From: Bog-473 sp963711065
GTDB lineage: Bacteria > Actinomycetota > Acidimicrobiia > Acidimicrobiales > RAAP-2
DNA length: 64,000 nt
Direction of reading: 5' to 3'
Assembly (NCBI GenBank): GCA_963711065.1
Contig: CAVQCO010000002.1
Location: 124,001-188,000, forward strand
The notes below the pieces were generated by a model, which saw only the letters and a program-made list of their open reading frames with translations, was not told the DNA's origin and made no database searches. Shown piece after piece: positions 24,637 to 33,427 of the stretch (the stretch's first letter is position 1; each line of letters starts with the position of its first letter). A program made the position numbers and the translations under genes.

Positions 24637-25075
24637 CCCTCCTCCGTCACATCGCCACGGTCACGACGACCTGCAACGGTCCCCTCTCCGGGCCCGCCGT
24701 ACCCGAAACTCGTTGAGAACCCTATCCCTCGGCCGTGCCGCAACCGCGGCAATTCACGCGGTCGTCGGGGCCATTTCATGTCCCATTCACACACGCAAGA
24801 CGGGCGGACCGGCGCGCGGTGACACCGCACCGCCGCACGGCCCGCCGGGTCGGTGGACGGCGGGGCGCCGCGCCGCGGAGTCGGCGTCACCCGGGCCCTG
24901 TTCCGCCTGCCGCCCCGACGGCCCCCCGGTGCCTCGGCGCTCCCATAGGCCCTCTCCCAAACGGTCGTTTGACACCCTACCGGGGCAGTCGTCGCGTTCC
25001 AAGGGTTGGTCGCCCCGGGCGCCTGCGCCGTCTCGGTACTGTGGTCTCGGCGCGGACGACCGCGTGGGAGGTGGC
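24637..25075. other. 439-bp divergent intergenic region
   Basis: No coding sequence with support. It must hold the promoters of the cyclase gene (left) and of the VOC gene (right). Visible elements are a TGCCGC-N4-GCGGCA hairpin near 24738, a CAAACG-GT-CGTTTG palindrome at 24958-24971, and a TACTGT -10-like box about 35 nt before the VOC start. The rest is very GC-rich and unstructured to the eye. Confidence 0.55.
24958..24971. promoter_or_regulatory. CAAACGGTCGTTTG palindrome, probable TetR-type operator
   Basis: A perfect 6-bp-arm inverted repeat with a 2-bp centre, about 105 bp before the VOC gene start and followed after 1 nt by ACACCCTACC. Size and form suit a TetR-family dimer. No regulator gene is adjacent, so the binding protein is unknown. 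Confidence 0.45.
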
Positions 25076-25429
25076 ATGGCGCAGGACTGGGCACGGCCGG
25101 TGGTGCACTGGGAGATCGAGGCCAAGGACCCCGAGCGCCAGCGCGCCTTCTACGCCGACCTCTTCAATTGGAAGATCGGCGACGGCTTCATCATGGACAT
25201 CCCCGCCGGCCTGGGGGGTCCCGAACCCGGCCCGGCGGGGCACATCCGTGGCGGCGAGCGGTCGGGCGTGACCCTGTTCGTGCAGGTGGCCGACCTGCGG
25301 TCGTCGCTGGACAAGTCGGTCGCCCTCGGTGCGACCGTCGTGGCCGAGCCCTTCGACGTCCCCGACGGACCGACGCTGGCCGGCATCTTCGATCCCGAGG
25401 GCAACCCCGTCATGCTCGTGCAGGCCTGA
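25076..25429 (+). CDS. VOC-superfamily (glyoxalase/bleomycin resistance-like) protein
   Basis: A 117-residue single-copy vicinal oxygen chelate protein. It begins with the typical strand PVVHWEIEAKDPERQRAFYADLF (split: PVVHWEIEAKD, then RQRAFYADLFNW), and ends with a metal-type glutamate in FDPEGNPVMLVQ. The usual N-terminal His is present as VVHWEI. Activity cannot be named: glyoxalase, dioxygenase and binding-protein roles are all known for this fold. ATG 25076 follows GGGAGGTGGC. It starts a run of three same-strand genes with 1-4 nt gaps. Confidence 0.8.
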   Translation: MAQDWARPVVHWEIEAKDPERQRAFYADLFNWKIGDGFIMDIPAGLGGPEPGPAGHIRGGERSGVTLFVQVADLRSSLDKSVALGATVVAEPFDVPDGPTLAGIFDPEGNPVMLVQA

Positions 25430-25433
25430 GGGC

Positions 25434-25724
25434 ATGTCGGTCGTCGAGATCACGACGTTCCGGCTGGCCGAGGGGGTGGGCGACGACTCGTTCCTCGCCC
25501 TCGACCGGAGGATCCAGACCGAGCTCGTGCCGAACCAGCCGGGCTTCTGGCGCCGCACGACGGCGCGCCACGGCGACGACTGGCTCGTTCTCGTGCTGTG
25601 GGCCTCCGACGCCGACGCCGCCGCCTTCCAGCGCGCCGCCGACGGCCATCCCCTGCAGGCCGAGTTCGAGCGCGCCGTCGAGGCGGGAACGCTGCACCTG
25701 ACCCGGTACGAGACGCTCGACTGA
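25434..25724 (+). CDS. Small dimeric alpha/beta barrel (ABM-like) protein
   Basis: A 96-residue protein with the beta-alpha-beta-beta-alpha-beta look of antibiotic biosynthesis monooxygenase-like or stress-responsive barrel proteins (VVEITTFRLAEGV, then NQPGFWRRTTARHGDDWLVLVLW). No catalytic residues can be assigned. It lies 4 nt after the VOC gene and 1 nt before an enoyl-CoA hydratase gene, so the three are probably one transcript. Function unknown. Confidence 0.65.
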   Translation: MSVVEITTFRLAEGVGDDSFLALDRRIQTELVPNQPGFWRRTTARHGDDWLVLVLWASDADAAAFQRAADGHPLQAEFERAVEAGTLHLTRYETLD

Positions 25725-25725
25725 G

Positions 25726-26559
25726 GTGGAGCCCGCCGACCTGAAGGTCACCCGCTACGCAGTGGGAGACCGGGTCGCGACGATCACGCTGCACCGCCCC
25801 GACCGGCTCAACGCGTGGACGGGCCGCATGCACGCCGAGTACCGGGCGCTGCTCCAGCGCGCCGGCACCGACCACGCGGTCAGGGTCATCGTCGTCACGG
25901 GATCGGGCCGGGCCTTTTGCGCCGGCGCGGACGCACGTGCGCTGGAGGGCCACGTGGAGCGCGGCGCGTACGACGCGGGCTTGGGCGACGAGGTGGCCAT
26001 GCCGGGGTACGGGGTCCGCCCCGAGTTCGACGCCGACTTCGCCTACCACTTCGGCATCCCCAAGCCCGTCATCGCGGCCGTCAACGGGCCGGCGGCGGGC
26101 GTGGGCTTCGTCCTCGCCTGCTACTGCGACCTGCGCTTCGCGGCCCGGGGCGCCAAGCTCACCACGTCGCACGGGCGGCTCGGCCTGCCGGCGGAGTACG
26201 GGCTCTCGTGGCTCCTGCCCCGCCTGATCGGAGTGACCCGGGCGGCCGACCTGCTGCTCTCCAGCCGCGTCGTGCTGGCCGAGGAGGCCGAACAGCTCGG
26301 GTTGGTCAACCGGGTCCTGCCCCCCGACGAGCTCCTGCCCCACACCTATGCCTACGCGCGGCAGCTGGCCACGGAGATCGCCCCGTCGTCGCTGGCGGCG
26401 ACGAAGCTGCAGCTCTACCGCGACCTGCACGGCGGCGTCGCGGCGTCGGTCGAGGATGCCGGGACGCGCATGGCAGAGATGATGCGGGGCGCCGACTTCG
26501 CCGAAGGGGTGGCCGCGCTGACCGGGAAGCGGCCGCCCTCCTTCACCGACTCGCCGTGA
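25726..26559 (+). CDS. Enoyl-CoA hydratase/isomerase family protein
   Basis: A 277-residue crotonase-fold enzyme. Seen: the first oxyanion-hole block GRAFCAGADARAL, the second NGPAAGVGF, and the catalytic Glu region GLPAEYGLSWLLPRLIG. One acidic residue of the usual catalytic pair is clear (in LPAEYG); the other, in the helix before it, reads HGRLG and may be replaced, so isomerase or other crotonase chemistry is as likely as hydration. Third gene of the VOC/ABM-like run. Related acyl-CoA genes are at 2453 and 61264. Confidence 0.85.
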   Translation: MEPADLKVTRYAVGDRVATITLHRPDRLNAWTGRMHAEYRALLQRAGTDHAVRVIVVTGSGRAFCAGADARALEGHVERGAYDAGLGDEVAMPGYGVRPEFDADFAYHFGIPKPVIAAVNGPAAGVGFVLACYCDLRFAARGAKLTTSHGRLGLPAEYGLSWLLPRLIGVTRAADLLLSSRVVLAEEAEQLGLVNRVLPPDELLPHTYAYARQLATEIAPSSLAATKLQLYRDLHGGVAASVEDAGTRMAEMMRGADFAEGVAALTGKRPPSFTDSP

Positions 26560-26575
26560 GCACCCCCGCCAGCCG

Positions 26576-27757
26576 TCAGCCGTCGACGCCCGCGGGGAGC
26601 TTGGCCGGGTCCCAACCGAGCAGCGCCACGGCCTGGCGGAAGGCGAAGCGGTCCGTCATCCCCGCGACATAGGTGACCGCGGCCCGCACCGCCTCGGGGC
26701 TCCCCGCCACGACATCGGAGGCATCGTGCGGGGCGGCGCCGCCTTCGGTGATGAGGTGCGGCCGGTCCGAGAAGTGCTCCACCAGTGCCCGGAGCACGCC
26801 GATCACTGCCTCGCCCTGGCGCAACGAGGCGTCGCGCAGGTAGATGCGCTCGTAGTTACAGGAGCGGAACGAGGCCAGCGCCTCTGCTTCTTCCTCCTCC
26901 ATCCCGACCTGGCCGGTGCGCAGCGTGGCCGACACCACGCCGGTGATGAACGCACCGAGCTGCGCGCTGCGCCGCTCGCCGCAGAGCGTCCGGACCGCGG
27001 CGGGCAGCTGATGGGGTGCGACGATGCCGGCGAGCACGGCGTCCTCCCAGTCGTGGCAGACGTAGGCGATGCGGTCGGCCCAGCTGACCACCTCCCCTTC
27101 GGGAGTCGAGGGTGCGGGGCGCGACCAGCTGTGGTTGGCGATCCCGTCCACCGTCTCGACGCACAGGTTGAGGGGAGCCAGGGAGACCCGGGCCCCCCAC
27201 GGGGCGTGATCGAAGCCCCCGGGCACGTAGGGGTCCAGCGCGTCCTCGCTGGCGTGGCCGCCGGGACCGTGACCGCAGTCGTGACCGAGGGCGATGGCCT
27301 CGGTCAGCGCCACGTTGAGGCGGCAGGCCCGTGCGATGGCCGTGGCGACCTGCGCCACCTCGAGCGCGTGCGTGAGGCGCGTGCGCTGGTGGTCCTGGGG
27401 GAACACGAAGACCTGGGTCTTGCCCGCCAGCCGGCGGAAGGACGTGGCGTGGAGGATGCGGTCGCGGTCGCGCTCGAAGCAGGTGCGCCACGGGTCGGCC
27501 TCCTCGGCCACCCCGCGCCGGCCTGCGCCCGATGGGCGGGTCGCCCCGGGGGCGAGCAGCGCGTCGTCGAGCTCCTCGCGCTCGGCGCGGCCGCTCGGCG
27601 AGGTGATCGGGTCGGTCCCGCCCGGCGTGGGCGGTGGCGCGCCGATGCGGGCGTGCGAGTCCGCATGGGCCAGGCGGACGGGGCCGGCATAGCCCGACAT
27701 CGTCGCTGCCCAGCGGGCACTGCGCTCCGTCCACCCGGCCTGCGTCCTGCCACCCAT
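26576..27757 (-). CDS. dgt: Deoxyguanosinetriphosphate triphosphohydrolase (dGTPase-like)
   Basis: HD-domain enzyme that splits dGTP (or dNTPs) to the nucleoside and triphosphate, affecting the dNTP pool. 393 residues. Seen: FRRLAGKTQVF, the first metal His in RTRLTHALEVAQVA, the HD doublet in GHDCGHGPGGH, and the later Asp in SWADRIAYVCHD. Start ATG 27757; the protein has a ~75-residue N-terminal extension, so an internal start (e.g. MSGYAGPVRL) is possible. The frame stays open far upstream only because it is antisense to the arsA-like genes. Confidence 0.88.
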   Translation of the reverse strand: MGGRTQAGWTERSARWAATMSGYAGPVRLAHADSHARIGAPPPTPGGTDPITSPSGRAEREELDDALLAPGATRPSGAGRRGVAEEADPWRTCFERDRDRILHATSFRRLAGKTQVFVFPQDHQRTRLTHALEVAQVATAIARACRLNVALTEAIALGHDCGHGPGGHASEDALDPYVPGGFDHAPWGARVSLAPLNLCVETVDGIANHSWSRPAPSTPEGEVVSWADRIAYVCHDWEDAVLAGIVAPHQLPAAVRTLCGERRSAQLGAFITGVVSATLRTGQVGMEEEEAEALASFRSCNYERIYLRDASLRQGEAVIGVLRALVEHFSDRPHLITEGGAAPHDASDVVAGSPEAVRAAVTYVAGMTDRFAFRQAVALLGWDPAKLPAGVDG

Positions 27758-27835
27758 GCCATGCAGTCTGCCCGCTCCCTGTAACGTCCTGGTGGCCCCC
27801 GGGTCAACCCGGAGGTCCGTGAGAGGAGAGACCAG

Positions 27836-28072
27836 GTGGACGTGCGCATCGGCATCACCCACACCCCGAAGGAGCTCGAGGTGGAGATGCCCGACGATGC
27901 CGACCGCGACAGTGTGGTCGCCGACATCGAGAAGCTGCTCAAGACGGGCGACGGGGTCCTCTGGCTGACCGATCGCAAGGGCCGCCGGGTCGGCATCCCG
28001 GTCGTCAAGGTTGCCTACGTCGAGGTCGGGGCGCCCTCTTCGGAGCGGCGCGTCGGGTTCGGCGCGCCCTGA
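27836..28072 (+). CDS. DUF3107 protein
   Basis: A 78-residue actinobacterial protein (DUF3107; M. tuberculosis TB9.4 is the known example). It begins VDVRIGITHTPKELEVE and has a short helical middle followed by WLTDRKGRRVGIPVVKVAYVE, the conserved end of the family. AGGAG lies 7 nt before GTG 27836. Role unknown. It is followed by two ArsA-like ATPase genes; in M. tuberculosis it lies in the same broad region as whiB1 and pdtaS, which are also near here (31849-33724). Confidence 0.88.
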   Translation: MDVRIGITHTPKELEVEMPDDADRDSVVADIEKLLKTGDGVLWLTDRKGRRVGIPVVKVAYVEVGAPSSERRVGFGAP

Positions 28073-28105
28073 GGACGGCGTGACCGCCGGGCGGGCACCG
28101 GGGCG

Positions 28106-29063
28106 GTGAGCGCGGCACCCGACCTGCTCGACCTGCGGCTCCTGTTCGTCACGGGCAAGGGCGGCGTGGGCAAGACGACGGTCGCCGCGGGACTGGCCCA
28201 GCTGGCGGCCGAGCACGGCAAGCGCGTGCTGGTGTGCGAGGTCGACGCCAAGGGCGATGTGCCCGCCCTCTTCGAGGCGCCACCGACCGACTTCACGCCG
28301 CGCGAGATCGCGTCCGGGGTGTGGTCGATGTCGATGGACACCGAGGCGTCCCTGCGCGAATACCTCAAGCTGCACCTGCGCATCCCGATCGTGGGCCGGA
28401 TCGGCCCGCTGGCCAAGGCATTCGACTTCGTGGCGACGGCCGCACCGGGCGTGCGCGAGATCCTCACCGTGGGCAAATTGTGCTGGGAGGTGCGCGAGTC
28501 CCACTACGACCTGGTGGTGGTCGACGCCCCGGCCAGCGGCCACATCATCGGACAGCTCGCCGCGCCCCAGGCCATCAACGACCTGGTCAAGGTCGGGCTG
28601 ATCCGCAGCCAGACGGACTGGATGCTCGACATCCTCTCCGACGAGCGCCAGACGGGGCTCGTCGCCGTCTGCACGCCCGAGGAGATGCCGGTCAACGAGA
28701 CGCTCGAGCTGACGACCCGCGTGCGCGAGGAGACGACGGTGCGCATGTCGGCCGTGGTGGTCAACCGCGTGCTGCCCGAGCTCTTCGGCCAGCACGAAGA
28801 GGAGGTCTTCGAACAGCTGAGGGAGCCCGACACCCAGCGGGTCCTCTCGGAGCGGGCGGGTGGCGACGTCGCGCCGGTGCTCGAGGCGGCGCGGCTCGCC
28901 GTGACGCTGCGCCGCACCCGGTCGACCCATCTGCAACGGCTGCAGGCGGGATTGCCCGAGGGGCTGCCCGTGCTCCTGCTCCCGTACCTGTTCGCCGCGC
29001 AGCTTCGGGGCCCGCACGACGCGGCAGGTCGCCCACGCGCTCGGCGAGGAGCTCGGGCTGTGA
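28106..29063 (+). CDS. ArsA/GET3-like ATPase, first of a pair, +1 frameshift near 28997
   Basis: SIMIBI-class ATPase related to ArsA/Get3. Walker A is GKGGVGKT at residues 17-24; switch regions include VVVDAPASGH. The frame breaks at about 28997. With one base fewer, LFARSFGARTTRQVAHALGE continues to the stop TGA 29061-29063, which overlaps the GTG start of the next ATPase. As given, the frame instead runs through into that gene and makes a false 704-residue fusion. Corrected length about 318 residues. In M. tuberculosis the pair Rv3679/Rv3680 is the counterpart. No arsR or arsB lies here, so arsenite export is unlikely. Confidence 0.85.
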
Positions 29064-30220
29064 CCGCGGCCCGCACCGATGGGGCCAAGACGGTCGGGCA
29101 GCTGCTGGCGGCGAAGGACATCGTCATCGCGTGCGGGCCGGGCGGGGTCGGCAAGACGACGACGGCGGCCGCGCTCGCAGCCACGGCGGTGGTCGAGCAG
29201 GGCGGGCGCGTCCTGGTGGTGACGGTCGACCCGGCCCGCCGCCTGGCCGACGCGTTGGGGTTGAAGGGCATCGGGAACGACGAGGTCCGCATCACCGAGG
29301 ACGTGTTCGAGGACGTCGGCGCACATCCCAGGGGGGAGCTGTGGGCGGCGATGCTGGACACCAAGCAGAGCTGGGACGACCTCATCCGGACCCACGCGCC
29401 CGACGAGGAGACCCGCGAGCAGATCCTCGCCAACCCGCTCTACCAGAACATCTCCGGCCGCTTCGTGCAGTCGCACGACTACATCGCGATGGAGCGCCTC
29501 TACGAGATCCACTCGGAGGGCAAGTACGACCTCATCGTCGTGGACACTCCGCCGACCCGTAACGCGCTCGACTTCCTCGACGCGCCGCAGCGCATGGCCG
29601 ACTTCTTCTCGTCCCGGCTGCTGCGCTGGCTCATCGTGCCCTACCGGTCCCGGCTGGTGAACATCGCGTCGAGACCCTTCTACCAGGTGGCCGATCGCAT
29701 CCTCGGCACCCAGTTCCTGGCCGACATCTCCGAGTTCTTCATCCTCTTCCAGTCGATGTACACCGGCTTCGTCGAGCGCGCCGAGGCGGTGACGCGGCTC
29801 CTCTCGGACCGGCGCACCACGTTCATGGTCGTCTCCACGCTCGAGGCCACGCCGATGCGGGAGGCCGAGTTCTTCTCGGCCGAGCTCACGGCGCGCAAGC
29901 TGCATCTCGGTGCCATCGTGCTCAACAAGGTGCTGCCCGAGTACCTGCGCGACCCCCGGGCGGACAAGCTGGCCCAGTCGATGGCGGGCCGGGGCACGGA
30001 GCTGGCCGAGGGCCTCACCGACGACCCGGTCGTCGCCGCCCGCGTGGTGGGGGAGGTGGCCGAGAGCTTCCTCAACTTCGGCGTGGTGGCCCGGCGGGAG
30101 GCCGAGCAGCAGGCGGAGCTGCGGGGCGCACCCGACGTGCTCGTGACCGTGCCGTTCTACGACGCCGACATCTACGACATGGGCGGGCTGCTCGAGCTGG
30201 GCGCGCGCGTCTGGGGCTGA
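29060..30220 (+). CDS. ArsA/GET3-like ATPase, second of a pair
   Basis: A 386-residue partner ATPase with GPGGVGKTT at residues 26-34 (a Gly-Pro variant of the deviant Walker A), DPARRLADALG in the switch I region, and VVDTPPTRNALDFLDAPQRM as the switch II/adjacent helix of the Get3 group. GTG 29060 overlaps the stop of the first ATPase, so the two are co-translated and probably form a heterodimer, as known for the mycobacterial pair. Cytoplasmic, ATP-driven; the client is unknown. Confidence 0.88.
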   Translation: MTAARTDGAKTVGQLLAAKDIVIACGPGGVGKTTTAAALAATAVVEQGGRVLVVTVDPARRLADALGLKGIGNDEVRITEDVFEDVGAHPRGELWAAMLDTKQSWDDLIRTHAPDEETREQILANPLYQNISGRFVQSHDYIAMERLYEIHSEGKYDLIVVDTPPTRNALDFLDAPQRMADFFSSRLLRWLIVPYRSRLVNIASRPFYQVADRILGTQFLADISEFFILFQSMYTGFVERAEAVTRLLSDRRTTFMVVSTLEATPMREAEFFSAELTARKLHLGAIVLNKVLPEYLRDPRADKLAQSMAGRGTELAEGLTDDPVVAARVVGEVAESFLNFGVVARREAEQQAELRGAPDVLVTVPFYDADIYDMGGLLELGARVWG

Positions 30221-30269
30221 GAGACGGCGCACGGGAAGCGCGACCGGGCGCGGCGCCTACCATCGGTGC

Positions 30270-30923
30270 ATGGCCCAACTCGTCAATCCCGAGGTGCTCG
30301 AGTACGCAGACGCCCATACCACGGCGCCCAGGGCCCAACTCGAGGCAGTCGGCGCCTCCACCAGGGAGAGCTTCGCCGCCTGGGGGATGATGGTCGGGCG
30401 CCAGGAGGGCCGCTTCCTCGAGCTGCTCGTCTTCGCCACCCAGGCAACCAGTGTCCTCGAGATCGGGACCTTCACCGGTTACTCGGCGATCGCCATGGCC
30501 GCCGGACTGCCCAAGGGCGGCTCCATCATCTCGTTGGAGGTGGACCCCGAGCACGCCAAGGCGGCGCGCGGCAACATCGCCGCCGCCGGGCTGGAGAGCT
30601 CCATCAGCGTGATCGAGGGCCCGGCTCTGAAGTCCCTCGAGGGGCTCCAGGGCCCCTTCGACCTCGTCTTCATCGACGCCGACAAGGTGTCCTACGACGC
30701 GTACTACGAGGCGACACTGCCAAAGCTGGCGGCCCACGGCCTCCTCGTGGTCGACAACACGTTGCAGTCCGGAGGTGTGCTGGCCTCCGAGACGCACCCC
30801 CACGACAACGCCCTCGCGTTGCGCGCCTTCAACGACAAGGTCGTCAACGACCCCCGCGTCGTCTGCGTGCTCACCACCATCCGCGACGGCGTGACGCTGA
30901 TCCGCCACGCCGGGACGGGCTGA
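30270..30923 (+). CDS. O-methyltransferase, class I SAM (COMT-like family 3)
   Basis: A 217-residue methyltransferase of the bacterial catechol/caffeoyl-CoA O-methyltransferase family. Seen: LEIGTFTGYSAIAMA (motif I), ISLEVDPEHAKAA, and the metal-binding Asp in FIDADKVSYDAYYE and DNTLQSGGV, so Mg-dependent catechol-type methylation is expected. A TACCAT box ends 6 nt before ATG 30270, a clear leaderless start. Followed after 4 nt by a PHP-domain gene on the same strand. Substrate unknown. Confidence 0.88.
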   Translation: MAQLVNPEVLEYADAHTTAPRAQLEAVGASTRESFAAWGMMVGRQEGRFLELLVFATQATSVLEIGTFTGYSAIAMAAGLPKGGSIISLEVDPEHAKAARGNIAAAGLESSISVIEGPALKSLEGLQGPFDLVFIDADKVSYDAYYEATLPKLAAHGLLVVDNTLQSGGVLASETHPHDNALALRAFNDKVVNDPRVVCVLTTIRDGVTLIRHAGTG

Positions 30924-30927
30924 GGCG

Positions 30928-31848
30928 GTGCTGGACTACCACCTCCACCTGTGGCCGCACCACGAGCACGACACCCCGCTGCGCGTGGAGCAGCTGGCCC
31001 GCTACTGCGAGGAGGCCGAGGCCGTCGGGGTGACCGAGCTCGCCCTCACCGAGCACCTGTTCCGCTTCCGCCAGGCCGAAGCGCTGTTGGGGGGCTTCTG
31101 GGAGGACGACGGTGTCCCGCCGGTGTTGGCCGAGTCCATGGCCGAGTACTGGAGGTTCCACGCGAGGACCGACCTCGATGCCTACGTCGCGTGTGCCCTG
31201 GAGGCCAAGGAGGCGGGGCTGCCGCTGGTGATCGGCCTGGAGGTCGACTACTACGAGGGCCGCATGGACCAGGTGGCACGCCTCCTCGAGGGCTACCCCT
31301 TCGACGTCCTCCTGGGCTCGGTGCACTGGGTCGGGTGCTGGCGCTTCGACGATCTCGACGACGCGGTCTCCATGGCCGAGTGGTCCGGACGCGACGTCGA
31401 TGCCTGCTGGGACGCCTACACGACCGCCATGGAGGAGCTGGCCGCGTCCGGCACCTGCGACGTGCTGGCCCACCCGGACCTGATGAAGGTGGCGGGCTAC
31501 CTCCCCGACGCGCCGGCCGAATGGTGGGACCGCATCGCGGAGGCGGCGTCGTCGTCGGGCATGGCGGCCGAACTGTCCTCGTCGGGGTGGCGTAAGCCCG
31601 TGGGGGAGCAGTTCCCGGCCCAGGGCCTGCTCGAGCGCTTCGTGGCGCGCCGGGTGCCCCTCACCACGGCCTCCGACGCCCACCACCTCGACCATGTCGC
31701 GCACCGGGCGGACGACCTGCGCGCCGTGCTCGCCGCCGTCGGCGTCGACGAGTTGCAGGCGTACCGGGCCCGGGCCCCCCATGCGGTCCCGGTGGCACCG
31801 CCGCCGACGGGGTCCGGAAGCCGGGCGGCCGAGCGGACGGGGGTCTAG
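30928..31848 (+). CDS. PHP-domain phosphatase, histidinol-phosphatase-like
   Basis: A 306-residue metal phosphoesterase. The PHP motif starts with YHLHLW (His5, His7), continues with TEHLFRF, GLEVDYYEG, LAHPDLMK and SDAHHLDHV, the four metal-binding motifs in order. Best match by pattern is the HisJ/HisK type histidinol phosphatase, but other sugar phosphates are possible and no his genes are near. It ends 1 bp before the pdtaS-like start, so they are probably one operon. GTG start at 30928. Confidence 0.85.
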   Translation: MLDYHLHLWPHHEHDTPLRVEQLARYCEEAEAVGVTELALTEHLFRFRQAEALLGGFWEDDGVPPVLAESMAEYWRFHARTDLDAYVACALEAKEAGLPLVIGLEVDYYEGRMDQVARLLEGYPFDVLLGSVHWVGCWRFDDLDDAVSMAEWSGRDVDACWDAYTTAMEELAASGTCDVLAHPDLMKVAGYLPDAPAEWWDRIAEAASSSGMAAELSSSGWRKPVGEQFPAQGLLERFVARRVPLTTASDAHHLDHVAHRADDLRAVLAAVGVDELQAYRARAPHAVPVAPPPTGSGSRAAERTGV

Positions 31849-33402
31849 GTGCCCACCCCGGCCGAGCTGGCCCAGAGCCACACCGACCTCAAGCCCGAGG
31901 AGCTCGAGCACCTGCAGCGCCTGCTCGGGAGCTGGAGCGTCCTGGCCGACCTCTCCTTCTCGGACCTCCTCCTCCTGGTGCCGGTGCGCACGGCCGACGC
32001 CGGTGCGGAGGCCGTGGCCGACGAGAACCCCGAACTGGTGGTGCTCGGGCAGATGCGGCCCAACAACCGCCCGACGCTGGTCGACCAGGACCTGGTCGGC
32101 CAGACCGTCAACGAGTCGCAGTGGACCCTGGTGGCGCGCTGCCTGCACTCGGGCGAGATCGTGCGCGGCAGCATCCACCACCCGATCCTCGGCGAGCAGG
32201 TGCCGGTGGAGAACATCCCGGTGCGCTTCGACGGCAGGATCATCGCGGCGCTGCTCCGCGTCTCACTGGCCCCGCTGAAGGGACCGACCAGCATGTACGA
32301 GCGGACGTACCTCGACGTGTTCGAGCGCCTGGCCGACATGGTGGCTCAGTCGGCCTTCCCCTTCCCCGACGAGGACGTCGGCACCGAGGAGGCGCCGCGG
32401 GTGGGCGACGGCGTCGTCGTGGTCGACGCCGACGGCCGGGTGGAGTTCGCCTCGCCGAACGCCATGAACGCGTTCCACCGCATGGGGATCTACACCCAGC
32501 CGGAGGGACGGCGCTTCGGGGACCTCGACATCGAGGAGTCGGCGGTGGAGTGGGCGCTCGCCACCGGGCGCCCCGTCGTCGAGGAGGTCGAGCGCCGTCC
32601 CGACGTCATCGTGCTGGTGCACTGCGTCCCGCTCCTGTCACACGGCGTGGTGACCGGCGCGATGATCCTGCTCCGCGACGTCACCGACGTGCGGCGGCTC
32701 GACCGCCTGCTCCTCTCCAAGGATGCCGCCATCCGGGAGGTGCACCACCGCGTCAAGAACAACCTGCAGACGATCTCGTCGCTGTTGAGCCTCCAGGCGC
32801 GCCGGGTCGGGGACCGCGCGGCCCGGGTCGCCCTGCACGAGGCGGAGCGCCGGGTGCGTTCCATCGCCCTGGTGCACGAGATCCTCTCGCGCGACCCGAG
32901 CGATCAGGTGCCCTTTGCCGAGATCGTGAGCTCGCTGGTGCAGATGGCGGAGGACTCGGTCGTCTCGTCGCAACCGATCGTGATCTCGGTCCACGGCGAC
33001 CTCGGTGAGGTGTCCGCCGACGTGGCCACGCCACTGGCGGTGACGGTGGCCGAACTGCTGCAGAACGCCGTCGAGCACGCCTTCGACCCCGAGGTGGTCG
33101 GCGGCGGCGACGGTGCGGTCGTGCTCGAGGGTGCGGGCGGCGGCGCCGGCTCTGCGCCCGTCGGCCACGTCGACCTGACGCTGACCAACGGGGAGTCGGC
33201 CCTGGGGGTCGAGGTGCGCGACGACGGCCTCGGCTTGCCCGAGGGGTTCGACATCGAGCGCACGACGAGCCTCGGCCTCTCCATCGTGCGCAACCTGGTG
33301 GTCAGCCAGCTCGAGGGCACCATCTCCATGGCGGCGCTGCCGCCCGCGGAGGGAGGTGGGACGAGGGTGGCGATCTCGGTGCCGGTGCGGGCGCCCCGGT
33401 GA
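31849..33402 (+). CDS. pdtaS: PdtaS-like soluble histidine kinase
   Basis: Cytosolic sensor kinase of the HWE/HisKA_2 type. 517 residues, no membrane segment: a GAF-like N-terminal domain (~40-170), a PAS domain (~185-290, GDGVVVVDADGRVEFAS), the HisKA_2 box EVHHRVKNNLQTISSLLSLQ with the phospho-acceptor at His299 or 300, and an ATPase domain with NAVEHAF (N box), RDDGLGLP and GLSIVRNLV. M. tuberculosis PdtaS has this domain order and is likewise next to whiB1. Its RNA-binding partner PdtaR is not in the window. Stop codon lies in a hairpin shared with whiB1. Confidence 0.9.
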   Translation: MPTPAELAQSHTDLKPEELEHLQRLLGSWSVLADLSFSDLLLLVPVRTADAGAEAVADENPELVVLGQMRPNNRPTLVDQDLVGQTVNESQWTLVARCLHSGEIVRGSIHHPILGEQVPVENIPVRFDGRIIAALLRVSLAPLKGPTSMYERTYLDVFERLADMVAQSAFPFPDEDVGTEEAPRVGDGVVVVDADGRVEFASPNAMNAFHRMGIYTQPEGRRFGDLDIEESAVEWALATGRPVVEEVERRPDVIVLVHCVPLLSHGVVTGAMILLRDVTDVRRLDRLLLSKDAAIREVHHRVKNNLQTISSLLSLQARRVGDRAARVALHEAERRVRSIALVHEILSRDPSDQVPFAEIVSSLVQMAEDSVVSSQPIVISVHGDLGEVSADVATPLAVTVAELLQNAVEHAFDPEVVGGGDGAVVLEGAGGGAGSAPVGHVDLTLTNGESALGVEVRDDGLGLPEGFDIERTTSLGLSIVRNLVVSQLEGTISMAALPPAEGGGTRVAISVPVRAPR

Positions 33403-33427
33403 GCGGGGCGTGCGGTCGGTCCGCTCA
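33400..33427. terminator. Hairpin with both convergent stop codons in its arms
   Basis: TGAGCGG (33400-33406) pairs with CCGCTCA (33421-33427) around a 14-nt loop. The left arm contains the pdtaS TGA, the right arm the whiB1 stop on the other strand. It can act from either side. No U-tract, as is common in high-GC actinobacteria. Confidence 0.5.

Noticed and set aside
28106..30220. Single 704-residue tandem ArsA protein
   Set aside because: A +1 correction gives two normal genes with a GTG/TGA overlap, as in other actinobacteria.
28106..30220. Arsenic resistance locus
   Set aside because: No arsR, arsB or arsC around; the ATPases belong to the paired Get3-like actinobacterial form.
27758..30232. 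Minus-strand frame extending dgt to more than 1200 codons
   Set aside because: It is antisense to the ArsA-like pair and DUF3107; only the part below 27757 matches the dGTPase family.
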